This document shows, one piece after another, positions 9,772 to 19,000 of a DNA stretch of 64,000 bases. This DNA is from JAEINY01 sp942490535. GTDB taxonomy: Bacteria; Bacteroidota; Bacteroidia; Bacteroidales; Marinilabiliaceae. The notes below the pieces were generated by a model. It saw nothing but the letters and a program-made list of their open reading frames with translations, made no database searches and was not told the DNA's origin. The position numbers were made by a program, and so were the translations under genes. The first letter of the stretch is position 1. Every line of letters begins with the position of its first letter. The stretch spans positions 496,001 to 560,000 of the forward strand of contig CALNXQ010000003.1 of NCBI GenBank assembly GCA_942490535.1. Reading direction: 5' to 3'.

Positions 9772-9936
9772 GCTGAAACCAAAAATAGTATCGAATCAAA
9801 TGGCACGATGAATGACCTCGTTGCCAGCGGTCAATTCGATTTTGACGACAATGGCGATTTGAAAAAAGGCACTTACCTGACACTCCAAATCATCCAAAAC
9901 GAATTGATTGAAGTTGGAAGCTTAGATGATGAGTAA
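9772..9936 (+). pseudogene. C-terminal relic of a fifth binding-protein paralog
   Basis: Just after paralog 4, an open frame beginning after a TAG at 9769 and ending with TAA at 9934-9936 translates to about 54 residues. It includes GQFDFDDNGDLKKGTYLTL and ends EVGSLDDE. This aligns without gaps to the last ~55 residues of the four complete paralogs (GRLDMDANGDLSKATYLIL...EIGTIDF). The preceding ~360 codons and any start with signal peptide are absent. It is therefore a deletion remnant, best explained by unequal recombination in the tandem array. No function is expected. Confidence 0.75.
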
Positions 9937-10035
9937 GTCAAATGGCTTTATTGGCTGGTTGAATAGCACGTATGCATAAGTTATAAAGCTTACAATCAAA
10001 AGAAAAAGATACATTTTATATCCTGGAAATAGCAT

Positions 10036-10079
10036 TTCTTCAAAAAAAAAATGTAATTTGAAGAAGCGTGCTTCTTCAA
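10036..10079 (+). promoter_or_regulatory. Possible mutually exclusive hairpins before the kinase gene
   Basis: Three related segments lie 24-70 bases before the kinase start. TTCTTCAA occurs at 10036-10043, TTGAAGAAGC at 10058-10067 and GCTTCTTCAA at 10070-10079. The middle one can pair with either neighbour: a tight perfect 10-bp hairpin with a two-base loop on the right, or an 8-bp pairing on the left. That geometry resembles a leader switch or a protein-binding palindrome. No T tract follows, so it is not a simple terminator. Confidence 0.4.
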
Positions 10080-10102
10080 GAAACTAAATCTTAGAATGGT
10101 GT

Positions 10103-12043
10103 ATGATTATGGATGCAATTATCAGAAAACTTTTATCTATAACTGCACTCATGATTTTGTCTTTGTCTGCAAATGGACAGGTAAAAAGGGATAAAATCAT
10201 CGGGCAATACATCTATAATTTTGCTAATAACATCTCCTGGCCTAAGGATAACTCCAGCGCCATCAACCTCATCCTGCTAAGTTCAGAGCCGGAAGTAATC
10301 AAGGAAATAAAAAGTGTGCTTAAGAATCAGAAAATAAAAGGCAAAACGATTGACTTAATCGTTATGCAAAAACCAGAGAAAACCATTACCGATGCACATT
10401 TGATATTTATTGCCAAAGACAAGGTGGCTTATTACCTGGAAGTTTTTGATTTAATAGAAGGAAAACCGGTCCTACTGGTAAGTGACAGTTATAAAAACAA
10501 AAACTATGTAATGTTAAATCTGTTTGATACGGAGAACGAAACGCTAAAATTTGAAATTAACAAAAACAATATCTTAAATCAAAACTTAAAACTAAGTGAT
10601 GAACTCTTATTAATGGGTGGTTCAGAGATCGATGCAGCAAAGATATACTATAAATCACAACAAAGTTTAAGAAACATGGAGAAAGAGATTAACCGTTTCA
10701 ACCAAGAGCTTAAAAGTCTCTCCATGGAAATTGCCCAAAGTAACTTAAAGGTTGAAAAACAAAAAGCCGTAATCGATAGTCAAAAAGTGATTCAAGCCAG
10801 GCAAGCATTGAAGATATTGGCGGATCGGCAGCTTGCTGAGCAACAACTGCAACGAATCGCCATAATGAGGGATAGCTTAAAGGCAAGTGACCAGGAATTA
10901 AAAAATCAACAAAGCGAAATACTTGCAAGCAGGCAAATACTGGAACAACAATTGACGAATATTGACGAGATAAACAAGCAAATTCTGCTGAAAAACAAAG
11001 AACTGAAAGATCAGGGTACAATTATTGGCGAACAGGAGAAAAGAATGCAACTGTTCTATGTCATCATCGCATTAATAATTTTGTTGATTTTCATAACATT
11101 ACTTGCCTATCGACAAAAAAGAAAACAACATCAGGAACTGAATAGTCAAAAGTCAAAAGTAGATACAATTAACAAGCAATTAACGGACAAAAATGAAGAA
11201 TTAAATGCCTCATTGGAAGAAATTAAACGCATGCAGCAGGAGATGATTCACAATGAAAAAATGGCCTCACTGGGTTTATTAACAGCAGGTATAGCCCACG
11301 AAATCAATAATCCAATCAATTTTGTATATGCCGGCATTAATAGTTTGTTAAGGGATTTTAAGGATATTGAGCCCATCATAAAGAAAGTCAGTGATATTAA
11401 AATCGATGACGACAATTTGGAAGAAAAACTGAGACAGGTAGAAGCATTAAAAAAAGAGTTAGAATTCGATGAGGCCTTTGATGCAATCCCTCACATCATT
11501 AATGATATTCAATTGGGTGCTGATCGAACGGCAGAAATAGTAAAGGGGCTAAGAAATTTTTCACAGACCGATCAAAAAACAAGAATGCCTGTAATAATTC
11601 ATGAGGGTTTGGATACTGCTTTGCTATTATTAAAAAGCAAATATAAAAACCACATTACTATTGAAAAGAAATATGGTAAAGACATCCCCGTGATTGATGG
11701 TTTTGAAGGAAAGCTGAATCAGGTTTTTACCAATATCCTCTCCAACGCCATTGACGCCATCGAAACAAAGGGAACCATTAGGATAACAACCAAAGCGGAT
11801 CCAAATATGGTAACCATATCAGTAAAAGATGACGGATGCGGCATGAGTCAAGCTGTGATCGATAAAATTTTTGATCCTTTTTTCACAACTAAACCAGTAG
11901 GACAAGGTACCGGTCTAGGCCTATCTATTAGTTATGGAATCATTCAGGAACACGGTGGAACAATTGAAGTTCGTTCGAAAAAAGAGGAAGGAACCGAATT
12001 TATTATTAAATTACCACATAATACAAAACATCCCATGAGTTAG
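10103..12043 (+). CDS. Membrane sensor histidine kinase with YfiR-like (DUF4154) sensor domain
   Basis: A 646-residue histidine kinase. After a signal peptide (LLSITALMILSLSANGQ), residues about 28-175 resemble the YfiR/DUF4154 periplasmic domain: IIGQYIYNFANNISWP at the start, FEINKNNI...LKLSDELL at the end. A long predicted coiled coil (about 180-310) leads to one membrane helix (LFYVIIALIILLIFITLLAY, about 317-336), then a second coil, the HisKA motif GIAHEINNP with His399, and a HATPase domain (N-box NQVFTNILSNAIDAI, DDGCGM, GTGLGLS). In Pseudomonas, YfiR is a periplasmic regulator of the diguanylate cyclase YfiN; here that kind of domain is built into a kinase. It likely reads the state of the upstream binding proteins or receptor (inference) and phosphorylates the receivers encoded next. 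Confidence 0.85.
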   Translation: MIMDAIIRKLLSITALMILSLSANGQVKRDKIIGQYIYNFANNISWPKDNSSAINLILLSSEPEVIKEIKSVLKNQKIKGKTIDLIVMQKPEKTITDAHLIFIAKDKVAYYLEVFDLIEGKPVLLVSDSYKNKNYVMLNLFDTENETLKFEINKNNILNQNLKLSDELLLMGGSEIDAAKIYYKSQQSLRNMEKEINRFNQELKSLSMEIAQSNLKVEKQKAVIDSQKVIQARQALKILADRQLAEQQLQRIAIMRDSLKASDQELKNQQSEILASRQILEQQLTNIDEINKQILLKNKELKDQGTIIGEQEKRMQLFYVIIALIILLIFITLLAYRQKRKQHQELNSQKSKVDTINKQLTDKNEELNASLEEIKRMQQEMIHNEKMASLGLLTAGIAHEINNPINFVYAGINSLLRDFKDIEPIIKKVSDIKIDDDNLEEKLRQVEALKKELEFDEAFDAIPHIINDIQLGADRTAEIVKGLRNFSQTDQKTRMPVIIHEGLDTALLLLKSKYKNHITIEKKYGKDIPVIDGFEGKLNQVFTNILSNAIDAIETKGTIRITTKADPNMVTISVKDDGCGMSQAVIDKIFDPFFTTKPVGQGTGLGLSISYGIIQEHGGTIEVRSKKEEGTEFIIKLPHNTKHPMS

Positions 12044-12150
12044 GTGTTTGCAGCAAAATAGTTCGTTTTACTTGTTCTGTCAGACCTTTGATAAAGAATA
12101 GTAACAGATAAGGGCATAAAATAGTCTAACGCTTAATTGAAGGAGATTAA

Positions 12151-12534
12151 ATGAAAGACAAATTCAAAATTTTATATGTGGATGATGAAGTAAGTAATCT
12201 TCGTATATTTAAAGATTCCTTCCGTAGAGATTTCGATATTCTACTTGCAGAATCAGGAAAGGATGCTTTGAAACTGATGGAAGAAAATACAGTAGATATT
12301 GTCATCACAGATCAGCGAATGCCTCACATGACAGGGGTTGAACTCCTTCAAGAGATTCACAAAAAATATCCTGACATTCCTCCACACAGACTCATCGTTT
12401 CAGGTTACAGCAAAAATAGTGATATTGAAAGAGCATTTGAATCGTATAAACTGTTTAAATTTATTTCCAAACCTTGGCAGTATGCTGAACTTAAGAAAAC
12501 CATTTTAGATGCTGTTGAAAGGAGAATATACTAA
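12151..12534 (+). CDS. Stand-alone receiver (response regulator) protein
   Basis: A 127-residue single REC domain with no output domain. The acidic pocket is in ILYVDDE, the phospho-acceptor Asp54 in VITDQRMP, the conserved Ser in LIVSGYS and the Lys in FISKPW. A Shine-Dalgarno-like AGGAG lies 8 bases before the ATG, uncommon in this phylum. Its N-terminus (ILYVDDEVSNLRIFKDSFRR) is nearly the same as that of the hybrid kinase encoded 25 bases downstream, so the two receivers are recent duplicates. It probably shuttles phosphate or competes with the hybrid kinase for the upstream YfiR-kinase. Confidence 0.85.
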   Translation: MKDKFKILYVDDEVSNLRIFKDSFRRDFDILLAESGKDALKLMEENTVDIVITDQRMPHMTGVELLQEIHKKYPDIPPHRLIVSGYSKNSDIERAFESYKLFKFISKPWQYAELKKTILDAVERRIY

Positions 12535-12559
12535 TAATGACCGGTGATTATTGAATCGT

Positions 12560-14107
12560 ATGAGGAACAAAGAATTTTCCATATTATACGTCGATGATGA
12601 AGAAAGTAACCTTCGCATATTTAAGGATACTTATCGCCGGAGCTATAATATCTTCACGGCTTCCTCGGCCAAAGCAGGACAGGATATTCTTGAAAATCAT
12701 AAAATAGACTTAATCCTTAGTGACCAACGCATGCCTGGCATGTCCGGTGTTGAGTTCCTGAGATATGCCTTAGAAAATTATCCGGAACCCAACCGGATAT
12801 TGATAACTGCCTACTCCGATATACAAGCCATTGAAGATGCGATCAATCAAGCGCGGGTGTTACAATATGTGCAAAAACCATGGGAGGAAGGGCAGCTTTT
12901 ATCGATCATGGAAAATGCCTTACGGATATATTGTCTGGAGCAGGAAAATAAAGAACAGAAACAAGAGCTGATGCTCGCCAGGCAAAAAGCAGAAGAAAGC
13001 AATCAATTGATTACAGGATTTCTGCATAATATGTCACACGAAATAAGAACCCCAATGAATGCCATTATGGGATTCTCACAATTGCAATTATCAGAAGATA
13101 TAACTGAGGCGGAAAGAAAAACATTTGTTCAGATTGTGAAAGACAATGCCACCCAATTGTTAAGAATTTTAGATGATATCCTGGAAATATCCAGACTTGA
13201 AACCAATCAGATTAAGGCCATCAAATCACAAGTCTGTTTAAACGCTCTATTTGATGAGCTGTATTTTCAATTCGAAGAACGATCAAAAAAACAACGAATT
13301 CCCTTACAAATAACCAAGGAGCTTTCAGATTCAGAGAGTTATATCTTCACAGATGAATATAAGTTATTGAAAATCCTCAATAATTTACTTGATAACGCTT
13401 TTAACTTCATACAATCCGGCCATGTTGAGCTAGGTTATGTTATCAAAGGGAAACGCATTGATATTTACGTTAAGGACACCGGATTTGGCATTCAGAAAGA
13501 ATATCAGGAGCTAATCTTTTACCGTTTTTCGCGTGGCGAAAAAACACACTCTGAAAGCCAATCGTTAGCAGGGGGACTTGGATTGGGACTTTCCATTGCA
13601 AGAGAAAATGCCGAATTAATTGGGGGTTCCATTAAACTGATTTCGGAACGCAACGAGGGGTCTACATTTATTATTTCATTACCATTTCTCATTGAACAAG
13701 ATAATAGCACTTTGAAGAAAGAAAAAATTGAAAATAAAATAAAATATAAGGTATTAGTAGTAGAAGACGAAGATACAAATGCGTTCTTTCTGAAAATCTT
13801 AATCACTGCTATAAATGATAACATCACCGTTCTTCATGCAAATAATGGTAAGGAAGCTGTAGAGCTTTGCAAAGCTGACTCGGAAATTGATGTTGTATTA
13901 ATGGATATTAAAATGCCGGTGATGGATGGGTATGAAGCCATAAATTTAATTAAAAACCTGAAACCAGAACTGCCGGTCATCGCTCAAACAGCCTTTGCGT
14001 CAACGGATGATAAATCAAAAATAATACAGGCCGGTTTCGATGATGTCATCACTAAACCCATCACTAAAATTCGCTTAAATCACTTGATCTCAAAATATCT
14101 TAAATAA
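12560..14107 (+). CDS. Hybrid histidine kinase, REC-HisKA-HATPase-REC
   Basis: The ATG at 12560 (MRNKEFSILYVDDE) gives 515 residues; a TTG at 12551 is an alternative. There is no signal peptide or membrane segment, so it is cytoplasmic. The order is: N-terminal REC (Asp55 in LILSDQRMPG, Lys in VQKPW), coiled linker, HisKA with MSHEIRTPMN (His160), HATPase (N-box LNNLLDNAFN, GGLGLGLS), and C-terminal REC (VLVVEDED, acceptor in VLMDIKMPVMDG, Lys in ITKP). A kinase whose activity is gated by an N-terminal receiver fits a phosphorelay downstream of the YfiR-kinase. No DNA-binding or enzymatic output domain is present in this or the preceding gene, so the final output lies elsewhere. Confidence 0.85.
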   Translation: MRNKEFSILYVDDEESNLRIFKDTYRRSYNIFTASSAKAGQDILENHKIDLILSDQRMPGMSGVEFLRYALENYPEPNRILITAYSDIQAIEDAINQARVLQYVQKPWEEGQLLSIMENALRIYCLEQENKEQKQELMLARQKAEESNQLITGFLHNMSHEIRTPMNAIMGFSQLQLSEDITEAERKTFVQIVKDNATQLLRILDDILEISRLETNQIKAIKSQVCLNALFDELYFQFEERSKKQRIPLQITKELSDSESYIFTDEYKLLKILNNLLDNAFNFIQSGHVELGYVIKGKRIDIYVKDTGFGIQKEYQELIFYRFSRGEKTHSESQSLAGGLGLGLSIARENAELIGGSIKLISERNEGSTFIISLPFLIEQDNSTLKKEKIENKIKYKVLVVEDEDTNAFFLKILITAINDNITVLHANNGKEAVELCKADSEIDVVLMDIKMPVMDGYEAINLIKNLKPELPVIAQTAFASTDDKSKIIQAGFDDVITKPITKIRLNHLISKYLK

Positions 14108-14242
14108 CTGATTCTAGATGGCTCTTCCTGAGAGAATCATGATCGGGTGAATATCACTAATAAAACACGGCTCGTACTATCTGTATTGAACCGCAAAAAA
14201 AGGGAACTCCGCCAAGCCATCAACTCAGCGAAGATACTGTAC

Positions 14243-15916
14243 TCACCTTTCAAATTCCTTTATTTCTGAAGTTCGATATCCCAGCCGCACAGCACAAGCC
14301 ACGACCTTCTCCCCTCGCTTTACTGAAATAGGCTGGCTGTATAGGCGCCAATGATCACTCCCAACCTGGTCCCCTAGTTGATACGCAATGGAAGCTCCTT
14401 CTGTTTGACATTCCAAAAAAACACTACTCCCAGCCGTTTCCTGAAAAGAAACATGAGCAGTAGTGGGCTGAATCATCCCCGGCCACATCATATTCACCAT
14501 GTCATGCTCCGGGATAAACCCCTTATCACCGACCTCCAATTGCCAATCGGCCAGAGCTTTTCTCAATTCAACGAGCTTATCCTGATACTCGGGATTATTG
14601 GCCAGGCTATGCACTTCATCGGCATCGGTTTTCAGATCGTACAACTCCTCCGCCTGTTTTGTCGCCCTAAAGATATAAGCAGCGTCCCCACTTAACTCAC
14701 CATATTGATTCATTTCCAATAACGCCTTTGTCATAGCGATCTGCTCCCTGTAAAAAAGACGGTATGTAAGCGGGAGTTGTGGCATGAAATTACGGATGTA
14801 GACGTATCGGCCATCCATCACCGACCGGCTCATGTCTGTGTGCTCATCAAAGCGGTCGGCACTACCAAAGGCATAATCATGTCCTTCGTCGGCCTTGTAT
14901 GGGCCCAAAAAGGCTTTGCCCTGCAAGTGTTGGGGAGGCTCAATCCCGGCCAGTGATAAAACCGTAGGACCCAGATCCATAAGTGATACAATATCATTCA
15001 CTACCGTTCCGGCCATCCGTTGATCGGGAAAACGCACTATGAGCGGCACATGTAATCCCGAGTTACCCACAGCCCTCTTCTGACGCAGCAAAGGGCCACC
15101 ATGATCACTCCAAAAAAAGATAATGGTTTTATCCAGTAACTCCTCTGCCTCCAGTTGATCCAACCATTTACCTATGTCCTGATCCAATTCCTGAATATTA
15201 CTATACTTTCGACCCACATCCTGACGTACCACAGGCAGATCTGCGAAATAGGCAGGGATCATCACTTGAGCGGTATCTACCAATAAGGGATCTTTCGCCT
15301 TTTTCCAGATTTGCGATTCATGAGTAACCCCATTATTGAAAACGGCAAAGAAAGGTTGCCCCGCTTCCCTGTGATTATAATGTGCAGTAGTCCCCACCTC
15401 ATCCCAGGCAGTGATGGGGCAACTAAACTGGTAATCACATTTTGGATTATTGGTGCAATAATACCCGGCAGCTCGCAGATACTCAGTAAAACACTTCACA
15501 TAGGAAGGAGGTACTACCGAATAATCCGGTACGTTACGGCCTGTTTTATCGCTCACTTTTTTATAAGTCAAATATGTCTCTTCTTCCGGCGATCGATAAC
15601 CCCAATGATTTCCGGTCCGCATGTGCTGACTGCCAATACTCACAGGATACATGCCGGTGATGATCGACGAACGACTGGGCGCACATACGCCGACTGTGGC
15701 ATAGGCATGGTTGTATTGAATCCCTTCCCGGGCCAGACGGTCAATGTTAGGGGTTTTAATGCCAGGGGCTCCATAGGTCGCCATAATGGGACCAATGTCT
15801 TCACAGCTCAACCACAAAACATTATAAGGTTCCGCTGGAGTTTTGATTTGGCCAACCACCATAGGCCCGGCCAGGAACAGGGTTGCGGTGAGCAGGTTGG
15901 TGATGGTTTGTTTCAT
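14243..15916 (-). CDS. Sulfatase with C-terminal CHB_HEX_C-like domain
   Basis: The start at 15916 (MKQTITNLLTATLFLAG) was chosen because it opens a signal peptide; the frame extends to 16003 without one. The 557-residue protein is a type I sulfatase. YNVLWLSCEDIGP gives metal-binding residues, and VCAPSRSSIITG carries Cys78, which must be converted to formylglycine. The overall pattern resembles heparan N-sulfatase-like S1_8 members (tentative). After the sulfatase fold, the last ~75 residues (TAHVSFQETAGSSVFLECQ... to KEFER) look like the CHB_HEX_C beta-sandwich also found in the fusion encoded immediately upstream. It removes sulfate from a polysaccharide or oligosaccharide in the periplasm or outside. 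It is the last gene of a minus-strand pair with the fusion, 138 bp away. Confidence 0.85.
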   Translation of the reverse strand: MKQTITNLLTATLFLAGPMVVGQIKTPAEPYNVLWLSCEDIGPIMATYGAPGIKTPNIDRLAREGIQYNHAYATVGVCAPSRSSIITGMYPVSIGSQHMRTGNHWGYRSPEEETYLTYKKVSDKTGRNVPDYSVVPPSYVKCFTEYLRAAGYYCTNNPKCDYQFSCPITAWDEVGTTAHYNHREAGQPFFAVFNNGVTHESQIWKKAKDPLLVDTAQVMIPAYFADLPVVRQDVGRKYSNIQELDQDIGKWLDQLEAEELLDKTIIFFWSDHGGPLLRQKRAVGNSGLHVPLIVRFPDQRMAGTVVNDIVSLMDLGPTVLSLAGIEPPQHLQGKAFLGPYKADEGHDYAFGSADRFDEHTDMSRSVMDGRYVYIRNFMPQLPLTYRLFYREQIAMTKALLEMNQYGELSGDAAYIFRATKQAEELYDLKTDADEVHSLANNPEYQDKLVELRKALADWQLEVGDKGFIPEHDMVNMMWPGMIQPTTAHVSFQETAGSSVFLECQTEGASIAYQLGDQVGSDHWRLYSQPISVKRGEKVVACAVRLGYRTSEIKEFER

Positions 15917-16054
15917 CTTCTTTCTTTTTATTGCGTATAAAAAAACGTCTCGCAAAGGCGCAACGATAAAAGGGCTGAACACCTCAACATTATGCACTTG
16001 CAATATTCACGGCACCATTGCGCCTCAGCGAGAGCAAGACCGGTTTCAAATGAA

Positions 16055-19000
16055 TCACTTTTTCACCACGCGCGTCACAACACGTTGTCCGGAAGTGTCA
16101 ATAACCAGCAGATACATCCCCTCTGAAACGCCTGTCACATCAAGATAATCGCTGACTTGTTGATGCAACACGCATCTACCGCTCATGTCATAAAGAGCTA
16201 CTGAATGGATTGGCGTGGAAGACTTCAAATAAAGTCGATTGCTTACCGGATTGGGATATACGTTAATAGTATTCTTCTCTGTCTCGGTGATCCCTGTCTC
16301 CGAAGTGGTTGGTGTAGCGACAGAAATTTTCAGGTTATCGATCCACACTTTATAATTGGTACCATCCGGCAAATCGGTATTATTAAAATACAGAAACAAC
16401 TTACCACTGGATAGGGTGACCGTATCAAAATACTCTTGGTAACTTTCGGTCAATGCATGCCAATCCTCATTCTGCCCCGAAGCTCCCACTTTGGCATGTG
16501 CTACTCCGGCAGCATCGGTTCGTGCCCGATAGGACACCAAATAATTTGTTTTTTCAAAATGGGTCAGATCAACGGTTCTTAACTTAAACACGTCACCACC
16601 ATTGGCTGTACTTTTACTGGTAATGCTCAGCTCCAGCGCTTGTGATCCATCTGAAGCCGATTGATCCACTACGACACCGGAAAAACTGGTCAAATAATCC
16701 CCTTTCCATACACGGTCCCACAGGGACTGCTCTCTCAGCCAAAAATCACCATTAAAAGCCGTCGCCAATGGATAATCTTCGAAATGTTCGATGTAGGGTA
16801 ATGTCAAGGTTTGCACGGCTGGATTGGCAAAAAACTGATATTGGTTACTCCACCACTTTGCTGCAATGGCTTTCAAATCGCTGACTACCTGCGCTTGTCC
16901 TGCCAGATAAGCCAAGTTAGTGGTTTCCAATGGATCCGTGTCATAATCATATAACTCCATGTCTTTGATGCGACTCGCGTCCCAATCCATCACATCGGGT
17001 CGATCATTGGAACCTTGCATCCATAAATTCAACCGATAACGCTCTGTGCGAAAAGAATAACCAGCACCACCACCAGCCCGGTATTCCGATACGGCACAGG
17101 TTTTGCCGGTCAGCGCTTCACCTCGTAAAGCAGGCACGAGGCTGCTGCCCTGCAGCATTGCGCTGGGCACATTTAATCCTGCTACGTCACAGAGAGTTGG
17201 ATAAATATCAAGGAAATCCACGGGCGTTGCATTTTGGCCGGATACACCTCCTGGGGCCGATATAATCAATGGAGCCCGAACTGCATTTTCAAAGTTAGTA
17301 TGCTTTCCCCACTGGTTATGATCCCCCAGATGATAGCCATGATCACCATAGAGCATGATTACTGTATTATCAGCCAGACCTTGTTCCTCCAACTTATCCA
17401 ACAATTTACCAACCTGTGCATCGATGTAGGAGACACTGGCATAATAGCCATGAATCAAACGGCGTTGATCCTCCAAATCGAGAATATCTTCCCCTTTATC
17501 CACATCATCAAAAGTCCAGGGATCAGGTATATCGGTGTATCCCATTGGTTCAGGCGTGTGATAAGCATAGTCCGGACTGCCCACTGCCATTTTCTGATAC
17601 GCTGCCAACTCCAGTGCATTGCGGTCATAGAGATCCCAATATGCCTTGGGTGCAATGAATGGGATGTGCGGTTTCTTGAATCCCACGGCCAAAAAGAAAG
17701 GCTGGTCGGTTTGACCGGCCAATAGCTCCAGTTTTGCCAATGCATCTTCACAAATTTGTCCATCCTGGTACCCATCATCACCTACACCTTCCGGTCCACA
17801 TTCAGTGGCTGTATTTGGCAACACCCGATACGCCGAGCCTTGCACAAAATCGCCATATTCCGATGGATAAGTATAGTCATTGGGATCGGTATAGGAGATG
17901 CTCCATGAGTGACTGTCATGTCCGGCATCCACATTGCGCGGATCAAAAATTTTTCCACAGGCAGCAGTTGTATAACCATTGTTTTTAAAATATTCGGGGA
18001 GCGTCACCAACTGGGGACTCTCTTCACGCAATAAGGAGCTCAGATTACGGATCCCAGTCCCATCGGGTGTTTGACCGGTCATCACACTGGAACGGGAGGG
18101 ACCGCACACCGACCATTGACAGTAGGCTTTGGTAAACACAACTCCTTTTTCTGCTAAGCGATCAATGCCCGGCGATACAATCTGCGACTCCCCATAACAG
18201 TTTAAGACCGGTTTCAAATCATCCACCGCAATGAACAATACATTGTATTGGAGTTTTAATGCAGTCTTTTCACTCTGCACCTCATCTTTAACAGCAATGG
18301 CCTGAATGAGTGCTCCCGGGGGTGCTGTAAAGGGAGCGGTATACAATTTGGATGTGGCAGATGGTTCAGAACCGTCTGTAGTATAATAAATAGTTGCATC
18401 CGAAGTTGATGTGACAATGCTCACCTGTGCACCCTTCCGGGTAATCTCAGGGGCGGCAACCGATAATTCGGGTTTTAACACCAAGAAATTCACACTGTAC
18501 TTTTTGACCTTAAAAACAGATGATTCCTCCAGCACTGATTCGTAGGGCTGTACTGCATCAAGATTTTCCGGACCACCTCCTGTGGTGGTGCTGGTTTGCC
18601 CATTGATAAAAAACTTTTTATCGACCGAAGGCGACACTGCAATGGAATTGGCATACATCTCATACCAGTAGGCTTTACTGAAATCACCTCCATTTGCCAT
18701 GGCGGATAAATCCAGCTGCACACTTTTTTCGGTCTCTGAAGTATTCACCACTACCAACCCGATTTCTCCACTCTCAAAGCTAGAGGCATACACTTTAATA
18801 CCGGAAAGATTGGAAGCCGCTTCCACCATCTGATCACCAAAGCATTTTTCATAGTAATGATATACCATGTAGCTCTGGCGTGGCGTATAATCATCCTGAT
18901 CGGGATCATTACGTGCCAGGAAACCTTTACTTTCCTGATCAGCTTCACTCCAGTTCCATTCAGATACCCACAGGTTCACCATGCCATAGCCTGTTTTAAT

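Noticed and set aside
17234..17725. Long plus-strand frames inside the fusion gene
   Set aside because: Antisense shadows of the sulfatase domain; the minus-strand frame has full domain support.
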